Origin: an uncultured Collinsella sp.
GTDB lineage: Bacteria > Actinomycetota > Coriobacteriia > Coriobacteriales > Coriobacteriaceae
Length of the DNA: 6,408 nt
Direction: 5' to 3'
Assembly: GCA_900552705.1 (NCBI GenBank)
Contig: USAX01000112.1
Coordinates: 1 to 6,408, forward strand
Each line of letters starts with the position of its first letter. The first letter of the stretch is position 1. The translations under genes and the position numbers were made by a program. Positions 1 to 5,661 of this stretch are shown piece after piece. The notes beneath the pieces were generated by a model. The model did not search any database and was not told where the DNA came from. It saw only the letters and a program-made list of their open reading frames with translations.

Positions 1-898
1 TCTCGGCAGCATCTTTATCGGTAAAACGTGCCGTCTTGTGCGCAATCTTAAAGCGGTCATCCTCGGCAGCACCCTGAGCGGCGCCCATGCCGCGAATCTG
101 CCAATAGTCCTCGGGCACAAACGCCATGCGCTCGCGCTCGCGCTCGACCACCAGGGCAAGCGTCGGCGTCTGCACGCGGCCGGCGGAGCGCACGTTGCCA
201 AAGCCGCCAAACTTGGCGAGCGTCAGGTAGCGCGTGAGCACCGCACCCCAAATGAGGTCGATGTGCTGGCGGCTCTCGCCGGCGTCGGCCAGATTCTGGT
301 CGAGCGAGACAAGATTATCGAAGGCCTGCGTAATCTCGGCCTTGGTAAACGAAGAATACTGAGCGCGGGCGACCGGCAAGTCCGGCGCGACCTCGCGCAC
401 CTTGTTGAGGGCGTCCGAGCCGATCAGCTCACCCTCGCGATCGAAGTCCGTGGCGATGATGACGCTGTCGGACTTCTTGGCAAGGTTCTTGAGCGAACGA
501 ATGAGCTCCTTCTCGGCCGGCAGCTTAATGACGGGCGCCCAGGTAAGGTAAGGCAGGCTCTCAAGCTTCCAGCCCTTGATGGAGATACCATCGGCAAGGA
601 ACGGCTTGCGCTTGGTGTCGTACGGCGGGCGGGCCAGGCCATCGGGCATATCGGCCGGCAACATCTCGCCGTCCTCGGTGACCGAATACCAACCCAGCTT
701 TTTATCGAACAGCACACTGTCGCAAAAATCGGGTGCCAGGATGTGACCGGCAAGGCCGATGGTCACGCACTCCTCGCCCTTCCACTCAAAACGGTAGATG
801 GCGGTGTTGTACACCTTGTCCTTTTTGGGCTTACCCGTGGACAGCCGCTCGGCGATTTGACGCGCGGCATCGTTTTTCTCGGCGATGATGAGCTTCAA
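1..898 (-). CDS. topA: Type IA DNA topoisomerase, archaeal TopA-like (N-terminal part; C-terminus off the window)
   Basis: Relaxes negatively supercoiled DNA by cutting one strand and passing the other through; acts on the chromosome in the cytoplasm. The 299 visible codons begin with the Toprim domain: the catalytic Glu lies in IIAEK (residues 4-8) and the metal-binding acidic motif in TDFDREGE (150-157). The type IA core follows, with SAGRVQTPTLALV at 238-250. The active-site tyrosine is expected further downstream and is not in view, so catalytic competence cannot be checked. IIAEK followed by NDAARQIAERLS resembles archaeal topoisomerase I more than E. coli TopA (IVESP) or TopB (FIAEKP); this comparison is from memory. 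The start is TTG at 898-896, chosen because AGGAG sits 6 nt upstream and the protein then begins exactly at the family N-terminus. It is 54 nt downstream of hypB on the same strand, so co-transcription is possible. The symbol could be topB in some annotations. Confidence 0.9.
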   Translation of the reverse strand, partial: MKLIIAEKNDAARQIAERLSTGKPKKDKVYNTAIYRFEWKGEECVTIGLAGHILAPDFCDSVLFDKKLGWYSVTEDGEMLPADMPDGLARPPYDTKRKPFLADGISIKGWKLESLPYLTWAPVIKLPAEKELIRSLKNLAKKSDSVIIATDFDREGELIGSDALNKVREVAPDLPVARAQYSSFTKAEITQAFDNLVSLDQNLADAGESRQHIDLIWGAVLTRYLTLAKFGGFGNVRSAGRVQTPTLALVVERERERMAFVPEDYWQIRGMGAAQGAAEDDRFKIAHKTARFTDKDAAE

Positions 899-904
899 AA
901 GAGG

Positions 905-909
905 CTCCT
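905..909 (-). promoter_or_regulatory. Shine-Dalgarno AGGAG fixing the TTG start of the topoisomerase gene
   Basis: Read on the minus strand the sequence is TAGGAGCCTCTTTTG, giving AGGAG with a 6-nt spacer to TTG at 898-896. The next residues (KLIIAEK) are the canonical Toprim N-terminus, so TTG is the likely initiator although it is a rare start codon. Confidence 0.75.
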
Positions 910-952
910 ATCTCGTATCTCTGCGGCTACGCCCGCCCGTATGGCGGCCGAC

Positions 953-1636
953 TTACGCCCTTGCTTGCTCAATCTGCCCGATGAGCCAATCGCACCAGGC
1001 ATCCATGCCCTCGCCCTTGCGCGCGCTCACGGCAAACCGCGGCGCTTGCGGATTGAGGTCATCGAGTGTCTTAGTATACCTATCCATGTCAAAATCGAAA
1101 GCCGGGGCCACGTCGACCTTGTTGAGCAGCTGCGCGCCGGCGTGCTGGAAGATGCCCGGATACTTGATGGGCTTGTCGTCGCCCTCGGGCACCGAGAGAA
1201 TCATGATGGACAGGTTCTCGCCCAGGTCAAAGTCGACCGGGCAGACCAGGTTACCCACGTTTTCGATAAAGATGACGTCGATGTTCTCCAGACCCACAGC
1301 CTGGTCGAAGGCATCGACAGCCTCCATGATCATGTTGCCCTCGAGGTGGCACAGACCGCCCGTGTTGATCTGGATGGCGGGCATGCCGGCTTCCTTCATG
1401 GTGATGGCGTCGACATCCGAGGCGATATCGCCCTCGATGACGGCACAGCGTAGGCCGGCCTTGTCACGCAGGCGCTCGTTGGTGCCCAGAATCGTGGTGG
1501 TCTTACCCGAGCCGGGGCTCGACAGCACATTGATCACGTAGGTGCCTGCCTCATTAAATCGCTGACGCAGCTGATCTGCCAGGCGCTCGTTGCGCGACAG
1601 GATCGGCGACGCGATATCAATCGTTTTCTCGGCCAT
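953..1636 (-). CDS. hypB: Hydrogenase nickel-incorporation GTPase HypB
   Basis: SIMIBI-class GTPase that works with HypA to deliver nickel to the [NiFe]-hydrogenase large subunit, and in some bacteria to urease, in the cytoplasm. Visible motifs in 227 residues: P-loop SSPGSGKTT at 39-47, EGD at 68-70, the metal-site pair CHLE at 96-99 (Cys96, His97), ENVGNLVCP at 125-133 with the third metal ligand Cys132, NKVD at 172-175 for guanine recognition, and SARKGEG at 204-210. It lacks both the N-terminal CxxCGC nickel motif of E. coli HypB and the His-rich stretch of rhizobial HypB, so it is the short GTPase-domain form. The ATG at 1636 has AAGGAG 8 nt upstream (1645-1650). It lies 55 nt downstream of hypA on the same strand and is almost certainly in the same transcript, although a TATAAA box in the gap could give it an extra promoter. 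Identification is firm. Confidence 0.96.
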   Translation of the reverse strand: MAEKTIDIASPILSRNERLADQLRQRFNEAGTYVINVLSSPGSGKTTTILGTNERLRDKAGLRCAVIEGDIASDVDAITMKEAGMPAIQINTGGLCHLEGNMIMEAVDAFDQAVGLENIDVIFIENVGNLVCPVDFDLGENLSIMILSVPEGDDKPIKYPGIFQHAGAQLLNKVDVAPAFDFDMDRYTKTLDDLNPQAPRFAVSARKGEGMDAWCDWLIGQIEQARA

Positions 1637-1661
1637 ACTTAGCGCTCCTTACTTTGGCCCC

Positions 1662-1683
1662 TTTATACCCCATCATTAGATGG
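1662..1683 (-). promoter_or_regulatory. hypA-hypB intergenic hairpin and possible internal -10 box
   Basis: The 55-nt gap between hypA and hypB holds a small perfect hairpin (stem CCATC/GATGG, loop TAAT on the minus strand, 1670-1683). TATAAA follows directly on the minus strand (1667-1662), about 26 nt before the hypB ATG. No good -35 element is visible, and the hairpin has no U-run, so neither a promoter nor a terminator is proven. A weak internal promoter or an mRNA processing or stability element is possible. Confidence 0.25.
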
Positions 1684-1691
1684 CTAGCGGG

Positions 1692-2048
1692 CTAATCGTC
1701 GGGGGTTTCGATTTCGATACTTGCGATATCGAGCTCGCGGCCGTGCAGCAGGCGCACGTTGGCGCCGCCACACTGGGGGCAGCGACAATGGAAACGGTCG
1801 TGCTCAAAGACCTCGCCGCAGTCCAGGCACTCGCTTTGTGGATGGACCTCCTCCACGGCAAGCTCGCAGCCGCGCGTGAGCGGGTCCTCATCGCGAAACG
1901 TCTCCCACGCAAAGTCGAGTGCCTCGCGCACGACCTCGGTCATATCCCCGATACGAAGCGTTACCAAAACGGCGCGCGAGGCCCCCGCCCCACGCGCCGC
2001 GCGAATCACTGTATCGAGTATGCCGTTGACAATGCCAACCTCGTGCAT
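1692..2048 (-). CDS. hypA: Hydrogenase maturation nickel metallochaperone HypA
   Basis: Zinc-structured nickel chaperone that hands Ni(II) to the hydrogenase precursor together with HypB. At 118 residues it has the family's usual size. It starts with the required MHE, where His2 and the N-terminal amine bind nickel. The zinc site is formed by CLDC (Cys74, Cys77) and CPQC (Cys90, Cys93); an additional Cys88 precedes the second pair. The terminal segment (105-115) is the typical final beta strand. The ATG at 2048 is fixed by MHE. Its Shine-Dalgarno GAGGAG (2058-2063) lies inside the last codons of tatC, and only 6 nt separate the tatC stop from this start, so translation is probably coupled to tatC. 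hypB follows. The target could also be urease, but neither enzyme is encoded here. Confidence 0.95.
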   Translation of the reverse strand: MHEVGIVNGILDTVIRAARGAGASRAVLVTLRIGDMTEVVREALDFAWETFRDEDPLTRGCELAVEEVHPQSECLDCGEVFEHDRFHCRCPQCGGANVRLLHGRELDIASIEIETPDD

Positions 2049-2054
2049 ACCGAT

Positions 2055-2846
2055 TTACTCCTCGTCGTCCTCGTCGTCCGAGAACAGGTCCAGACGGCTC
2101 ACGAACAGGCCCTCCTTGCCCTCGCGCGCGGTAATGACCACGCGAGCGATGGCGAGCGAAATCTCGTAGAGCGAGAGCAGGGCGCCATACATGAGACCCA
2201 GCGTAACGGGCGAGCCGTCGGGCGTAATCACAGCCGAACCCACGAGCAGGCCTACGTACACGTAGCGCCAGGCGCTGCGGAAGGCCGCATAGGACACGAT
2301 GTGGAAAACGGACAGGTAGAAGATGATGAGCGGCAGCTCAAACGCCACACCAAAGCCGATCATAAAGAGCAGCTCCATGTTGACGTAGTTCTCCAGATCG
2401 GGCAACGCCGTAGCGACAGCCGAGGTCTCGCCGATGAGCCACTCAAAGCCCGCCGGGATGATGATGAAGTAGCAGAAGATGGCACCCAGGAAGAACAGCA
2501 CCGTCGAGGCGAGCACCGTGGGCACAACCCACTTGCGCTCGTTGGGGCGCAGTGCCGGCAGGAAAAATGCCAGAATCTGCCAGATGATCATGGGCGTGCA
2601 CATGACCACGGCCATCTTGATGGCAAGCGAGAAGCGCAGGCCAAAGCCGCCGAGCGTGGTGGTGATGTAAAACTTACCGTCCGGCACAAAGGAGCGGATG
2701 GGGTCCTCAAGAATATCGAGCACCACGGGCGTGGCAAAGTACAGCACGATGGCGGCGGCAAACACCGAAACGACCACGATGGTCAGGCGGCGACGGAGCT
2801 CTCCCAGGTGATCGAAGAGCGGCATGCGCGCAGGTCCGATCGGCAT
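2055..2846 (-). CDS. tatC: Sec-independent (twin-arginine) protein translocase subunit TatC
   Basis: Membrane receptor of the Tat pathway: it binds twin-arginine signal peptides and, with TatA/B, exports folded proteins across the cytoplasmic membrane. The 263 residues fit TatC. The N-terminal cytoplasmic motif FDHLGELRRRL is at 11-21. Six hydrophobic segments lie near 22-39, 71-97, 108-132, 158-180, 194-209 and 212-229. The conserved Phe-Glu pair of the signal-peptide site is at 169-170 (GVAFELPL), and ITPDGSP is at 207-213. The C-terminus ends in an acidic tail, SDDEDDEE. The start at 2846 shares its A with the tatA/B stop (TAATG), and GGAGG lies 9 nt upstream inside the preceding gene. Met8 at 2825 is an alternative start without a comparable ribosome site. 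Second gene of the tat-hyp cluster. Confidence 0.97.
   Translation of the reverse strand: MPIGPARMPLFDHLGELRRRLTIVVVSVFAAAIVLYFATPVVLDILEDPIRSFVPDGKFYITTTLGGFGLRFSLAIKMAVVMCTPMIIWQILAFFLPALRPNERKWVVPTVLASTVLFFLGAIFCYFIIIPAGFEWLIGETSAVATALPDLENYVNMELLFMIGFGVAFELPLIIFYLSVFHIVSYAAFRSAWRYVYVGLLVGSAVITPDGSPVTLGLMYGALLSLYEISLAIARVVITAREGKEGLFVSRLDLFSDDEDDEE
2058..2063 (-). promoter_or_regulatory. hypA ribosome binding site embedded in the tatC 3' end
   Basis: The last two tatC sense codons are GAG GAG, followed by TAA. The same GAGGAG lies 9 nt before the hypA ATG. The hypA initiation site is therefore swept by ribosomes finishing tatC, which suggests coupled translation and fixes the order of production. 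Confidence 0.65.
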
Positions 2847-3418
2847 TACTCATCGCCTCCCTTCGGGGCGTCGGCGGCAGCAGCCTCGGCATCGTCCTCG
2901 ACCTCGAGCTCGCGAGCGAGCTGGTCGACGACGGCCTTGCGCTTGCGGGGACGACGGGCGTAGAGGTCAGCCGTCGTGGGCTCTGCCGGCTCGGGCTCGG
3001 GCTCTGCAGCAGGCTCGGGCTCGACGGCAGCAGCAGGCTCTGTACCCTCGGCCTCATCAACAGCGCCTTCGCCCTCAGCAGCACCCTCGCTTGCGGCCTT
3101 CTCGGCAGCAAGACGGGCGCGACGCTCGGCAAAGGTCTCCTTCTTGGCGGGCGCTGCCGTCTCGGCGACATCCTCGTCCGCATCGGAATCGTCGTCGGTC
3201 GCAGCAGTCTTCTTGGGCTTGACCGGGGCCGACGCGACCTCGCTCACCGGATCGATAATCTCGGACTGAACAACGGCCGTCATCTTTTCCTGCGTCTCGC
3301 GGAACTGACGGATGGCACGGCCGATCGTGCGGCCCATCTGCGGGAGCTTATCCGGGCCAAACAGCAAAAAGCCGAAGACCACGATGATCGCGAGCTCACC
3401 CTCTCCAATACCAAACAC
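2846..3418 (-). CDS. tatA: Twin-arginine translocase TatA/TatB-family subunit with long acidic tail
   Basis: Single-span membrane protein that forms the Tat pore (TatA role) or the TatBC receptor (TatB role). The 190 residues are: a short N-terminus MFGIGEGE, one transmembrane helix at about 8-20, the hinge LFGPDKLPQMGR at 19-30, a basic amphipathic helix at about 30-50, then a long hydrophilic region rich in Ala, Glu, Asp and Pro with Glu-Pro repeats at 133-147. A basic patch (RRPRKRK) lies at 155-161, and the end is acidic. Glu8 and the Gly-Pro hinge are TatB-like, but the two families cannot be separated safely here, so the symbol is tentative. The start is GTG at 3418 because GGAGG ends 5 nt upstream and the family N-terminus begins exactly there; extending to 3463 adds 15 unrelated residues. 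It overlaps tatC by 1 nt. A probable promoter is at about 3494-3499. Confidence 0.9.
   Translation of the reverse strand: MFGIGEGELAIIVVFGFLLFGPDKLPQMGRTIGRAIRQFRETQEKMTAVVQSEIIDPVSEVASAPVKPKKTAATDDDSDADEDVAETAAPAKKETFAERRARLAAEKAASEGAAEGEGAVDEAEGTEPAAAVEPEPAAEPEPEPAEPTTADLYARRPRKRKAVVDQLARELEVEDDAEAAAADAPKGGDE
2971..3043 (-). repeat. Low-complexity coding repeat encoding a Glu-Pro-rich linker in TatA/B
   Basis: On the plus strand the unit GGCTCG recurs: GGCTCGGGCTCGGGCTC at 2988-3004 and GGCTCGGGCTC at 3012-3022, with interspersed GCAGCAG. In frame it encodes alternating Glu-Pro and Ala residues of the TatA/B tail. Such tracts are prone to slippage, and the linker probably varies in length between strains (inference). 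Confidence 0.6.
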
Positions 3419-3423
3419 ACATA

Positions 3424-3428
3424 CCTCC
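3424..3428 (-). promoter_or_regulatory. Shine-Dalgarno GGAGG fixing the GTG start of tatA/B
   Basis: The minus strand reads TTGGAGGTATGTGTGTTTGG. The ATG at 3422 is 1 nt after the Shine-Dalgarno and out of frame with the gene. The GTG at 3418 has a 5-nt spacer, is in frame, and begins a standard Tat N-terminus (MFGIGEGEL). The spacer is on the short side. Confidence 0.65.
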
Positions 3429-3493
3429 AAGGCTCGATGTGAGTCGAGCCCGCACCGCGCCATTCGGCCGGAACTCGTCTATTCATTCGGTCA

Positions 3494-3499
3494 AGTATA
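3494..3499 (-). promoter_or_regulatory. Candidate -10 box (TATACT) upstream of the tat-hyp cluster
   Basis: TATACTT on the minus strand lies about 75 nt before the tatA/B start, in the gap after the STAS gene. The same heptamer stands about 40 nt before the aminotransferase start (5304-5298). No convincing -35 exists at 16-18 nt; that position falls inside the GC-rich hairpin at 3500-3527. Support rests on the hexamer and its position only. Confidence 0.35.
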
Positions 3500-3527
3500 G
3501 CGCCCGGACGCCAAAACGTCCGAGCGC
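3500..3527 (-). other. GC-rich hairpin between the STAS gene and the tat promoter region
   Basis: Arms 3500-3510 and 3517-3527 pair over 11 positions with one mismatch (C3504/A3523), leaving a 6-nt loop. No U-run follows on either strand, so it is not a canonical intrinsic terminator. Its edge touches the TATACT box at 3499. It may end STAS transcription by a Rho-assisted or stalling route, or act as a protein-binding operator. The DNA inverted repeat is certain; its role is not. Confidence 0.5.
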
Positions 3528-3571
3528 ATCACAAACATATGCCAAACGGCACGCCCTTTTGGGGGCAAAGA

Positions 3572-3886
3572 TTATGCAGCGGTGATCGAAATCTCCTGGT
3601 CGACGCCCAACAGCTGAACCACGCGCATCACCGGGGGCTGCACGTTGACGCAGCTAAAACGCTTACCGTGGTCAACCGCATGGTGTGCGGCGCCCACAAG
3701 CACGCCAATGCCTGTCGAATCGATGTAGCTCACCTGGGCAAAATCGAGCTCAACGGCCTCAGTGGGCTGCTCGAGCGCCAGGTCGATGGCATTGCGCAGG
3801 CTATCGGCGTTAGAGATATCGATCTCACCGGTCACCTTAATGGTGTAGAGCTCTGGCGTGGGGTTGGTGGAAATACCCAAATCCAT
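3572..3886 (-). CDS. STAS-domain anti-sigma factor antagonist (SpoIIAA/RsbV-like)
   Basis: Single STAS domain of 104 residues. Family members bind an anti-sigma kinase and free its sigma factor when unphosphorylated; phosphorylation of a conserved serine switches them off. Visible signs are VTGEIDISNADSLRNAI at 18-34 (first conserved strand and helix), VELDFAQVSYIDSTGIGVLV at 45-64 with the phosphorylatable Ser57 in the DSTG loop, and a C-terminal helix near 85-94. The ATG at 3886 has AAGGAG 7 nt upstream (3894-3899). It lies 66 nt downstream of the aminotransferase gene on the same strand and may share its transcript. No anti-sigma kinase (RsbW/SpoIIAB type) or sigma factor is adjacent, so its partner must be elsewhere. 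It could regulate a stress sigma factor or another STAS-dependent target. Confidence 0.9.
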   Translation of the reverse strand: MDLGISTNPTPELYTIKVTGEIDISNADSLRNAIDLALEQPTEAVELDFAQVSYIDSTGIGVLVGAAHHAVDHGKRFSCVNVQPPVMRVVQLLGVDQEISITAA

Positions 3887-3952
3887 GTATACGCTCCTTT
3901 ACGTATCGAAAGTGCGGATAGTACTAGGCGCGGACTTGCGGGGCCCTACGCG

Positions 3953-5257
3953 TTAGGCGCGCTCGGTACGCGCAAGCTCGGCAGCGACGAGCTTGACAGC
4001 CAGCACCAGCACATCGAGCGCAGCCTCCAGGTCCTCGACCGTGGGATAGCTCGGCGCGATGCGGATGTTGGTGTCGCGCGGATCCTTGCCATAAGGCCAG
4101 GTGGCACCAGCCGGCGTGAGCTTGACGCCCAGGTCGGCACAAAGCGCGGCGACCTTCTGGGCCGAGCCCTCGGGGCCATCGAAACTCACAAAGTAGCCGC
4201 CATGGGGATGAGTCCAAGTGGCGCAACCCGTGTTGCCCAAGCCCTCGGTGAGTTTACGCTCAACGGCCTCAAAGCGCGGGCGCAGGAACTCGGCATGCTT
4301 TTTCATGTGCTCCTTGACCGCCTCGATGGTGGGAAGGAAACGCACGTGACGCAGCTGGTTGAGCTTGTCGGCGCTAATAAGACCGGCCTTCAGGCGCTTG
4401 GAGAACTCGGCGATGACCGCGGGGCTCGCACCGATAAAGCCGATGCCGGCACCCGGGAAGGTGATCTTGGACGTCGAGGCAAAGGCCACCACGCGGTCCT
4501 CGGTGCCCGCCGCGCGGGCAAGATCGAAGATGTTGGCGAGCTCGTCGGTCTCGTCGTACAGGTCGTGCACGCAGTAGGCGTTGTCCCAGAAGATGCGGAA
4601 ATCGGGCGCGGCCGTGGGCATCTCGACCAGGCGGCGCACGGTGTCCTCGCTAAAGGTGATGCCCGTGGGGTTGGAATACTTGGGCACGCACCAGATACCC
4701 TTGATGGAATCGTCGGCGGCAACGAGGCGCTCGACCTCGTCCATGTCGGGGCCGTTGTCGGTCATCGCGACGGGGACGTTCTCGATACCCAAGTCGGCGG
4801 TGATGCCAAAGTGGCGATCGTAGCCGGGAACGGGGCACAGGAACTTGACCTTCTTGCCGTCGTGCGCGGCCTCGTAGGCGTCCCAGGGCTCGCTGCCGCA
4901 CGAGCCACAACGCCAGAACATGCCGGCGATGTCATGCTCGATCAAAAGGCTCGACGAACCCAGCACAAGCGTCTGCTCGGCGGGGCAGCCCAGGAACTCC
5001 CCCGCCAGCTTGCGTGCCGAGGGAATGCCCTCAAAGCAGCCGTAGTTGGAACAATCGACGTTGCCGTCGTGCAGATCGGCGTCGGCATTGAGGATATCGA
5101 GCATGGGGCGCGAGATGTCCACCTGGGAGGGCGACGGCTTGCCGCGGGCCATGTCGAGCGCCAGGCCCTTGGCCTTGACCTCGGCGACCTCGGTCTTGAG
5201 CGCCTCGATGGCGGTATCGAGTTCGGTGGTTTCCATCTTCTGGTAGATCGTCTGCAT
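3953..5257 (-). CDS. PLP-dependent aspartate aminotransferase, subgroup Ic type
   Basis: Fold-type I aminotransferase of 434 residues that probably interconverts aspartate and 2-oxoglutarate with oxaloacetate and glutamate in the cytoplasm. Features in order: LDMARGKPSPSQVDIS at 34-49, YGCFEGIPSARKLAGE at 72-87, cofactor-phosphate loop LGSSSLLIEHD at 99-109, PGYDRHF at 144-150 (Tyr146 near the ring), SNPTG at 195-199 (Asn196), FWDNAYCVHD at 223-232 (Asp225 and Tyr228 contact PLP), STSKITFPGAG at 261-271 with Lys264 as the Schiff-base lysine, and IRIAPS at 399-404 with Arg400 or Arg398 region binding the substrate carboxylate. The motifs match the actinobacterial Ic group, such as the Corynebacterium glutamicum enzyme. 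An unusual CGSCG segment lies at 117-121. The ATG at 5257 has AAAGG 8 nt upstream; Met8 is an alternative. Some family members are annotated as alanine or valine-pyruvate aminotransferases, so substrate is inferred. Confidence 0.9.
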   Translation of the reverse strand: MQTIYQKMETTELDTAIEALKTEVAEVKAKGLALDMARGKPSPSQVDISRPMLDILNADADLHDGNVDCSNYGCFEGIPSARKLAGEFLGCPAEQTLVLGSSSLLIEHDIAGMFWRCGSCGSEPWDAYEAAHDGKKVKFLCPVPGYDRHFGITADLGIENVPVAMTDNGPDMDEVERLVAADDSIKGIWCVPKYSNPTGITFSEDTVRRLVEMPTAAPDFRIFWDNAYCVHDLYDETDELANIFDLARAAGTEDRVVAFASTSKITFPGAGIGFIGASPAVIAEFSKRLKAGLISADKLNQLRHVRFLPTIEAVKEHMKKHAEFLRPRFEAVERKLTEGLGNTGCATWTHPHGGYFVSFDGPEGSAQKVAALCADLGVKLTPAGATWPYGKDPRDTNIRIAPSYPTVEDLEAALDVLVLAVKLVAAELARTERA

Positions 5258-5298
5258 GGGTGCGACCTTTCGCGAAGCGGTACGTTGCAGTTCGTCTA

Positions 5299-5304
5299 AG
5301 TATA
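5299..5304 (-). promoter_or_regulatory. Candidate -10 box (TATACT) upstream of the aminotransferase gene
   Basis: Minus-strand TATACTT sits in the 149-bp divergent gap, which would put the transcription start about 35 nt before the ATG at 5257. No recognisable -35 is present at standard spacing. The same heptamer occurs before tatA/B, which slightly strengthens both. Confidence 0.4.
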
Positions 5305-5406
5305 GACCGCCACCGCCGCAACGTTATGAAGCCGTGATAGATTAAGTTCATCGCAATCAATTACGAATCGCCGCGCATGCCGGCGTGGGGCGCCCAAGGA
5401 GGCACT

Positions 5407-5661
5407 ATGGAGTACGGATCGTTTCAGGCCGAGGAATTCGGCGACTTGCAGCGCCTGGTCGACGGACTGTTTTACGACCGCCACGCCATCGACCGCCTGG
5501 ATCTGATCGTACAGGCCGAAATCTTGGACCTGGCGCCCGACCTCATGGAGATCGTGAACCTTTTGCCGCCCGGCTACTACGACCGCCAGTCACTTTGCGA
5601 CCAGCTCAACTCCGCCTTGGCCGCCCACGGCTGGGGCGCCGTCTACGGAACGGTGGAATAA
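5407..5661 (+). CDS. Small acidic protein of unknown function
   Basis: Not recognised. The 84 residues are soluble, with no signal peptide, membrane segment or cysteine motif (one Cys, residue 64). The composition is acidic, with many Asp and Glu and few Lys. Residues 6-50 look like two or three amphipathic helices (EEFGDLQRLVDGLFYDRHAI, then DRLDLIVQAEILDLAPDLME); a Pro-Pro-Gly turn with aromatic residues (LLPPGYYDR, 52-60) leads to a last helix and the end AAHGWGAVYGTVE. The start at 5407 is chosen because AAGGAGG (5396-5402) lies 4 nt upstream; the in-frame ATG at 5377 has no ribosome site. It is the only plus-strand gene here, divergent from the aminotransferase, and followed by candidate terminators. 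The clear ribosome site and the well-behaved protein favour a real gene. A role as a small regulatory or partner protein would be a guess. Confidence 0.75.
   Translation: MEYGSFQAEEFGDLQRLVDGLFYDRHAIDRLDLIVQAEILDLAPDLMEIVNLLPPGYYDRQSLCDQLNSALAAHGWGAVYGTVE

Noticed and set aside
899..952. Terminator between hypB and the topoisomerase gene
   Set aside because: Only a 5-bp CCGCC/GGCGG stem without a U-run is present, so readthrough is more likely.
38..1453. Long open frame on the plus strand (471 codons)
   Set aside because: It is antisense to the topoisomerase and hypB, whose motifs are unmistakable. It is a third-position GC artefact with no family motif or ribosome site.
1680..2963. Long plus-strand open frame (427 codons), rich in His, Arg and Glu
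   Set aside because: It is antisense to hypA, tatC and the tatA/B tail; its composition is the mirror of those genes.
2971..3043. Tandem repeat as a CRISPR or mobile signature
   Set aside because: The GGCTCG units are irregular and in frame with the Glu-Pro tail of TatA/B. There are no spacers and no conserved palindromic repeat.
3419..3463. Upstream start for tatA/B at 3463
   Set aside because: It would add 15 residues (MARCGLDSHRALEVC) foreign to the Tat N-terminus and would place the Shine-Dalgarno GGAGG inside the coding region.
3539..5299. Plus-strand open frame of 586 codons, the longest in the window
   Set aside because: It runs antisense through the STAS and aminotransferase genes, both with intact catalytic motifs and ribosome sites. 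It has no recognisable domain.
5377..5406. Upstream ATG for the small acidic gene
   Set aside because: It has no Shine-Dalgarno, while the ATG at 5407 has AAGGAGG just upstream.
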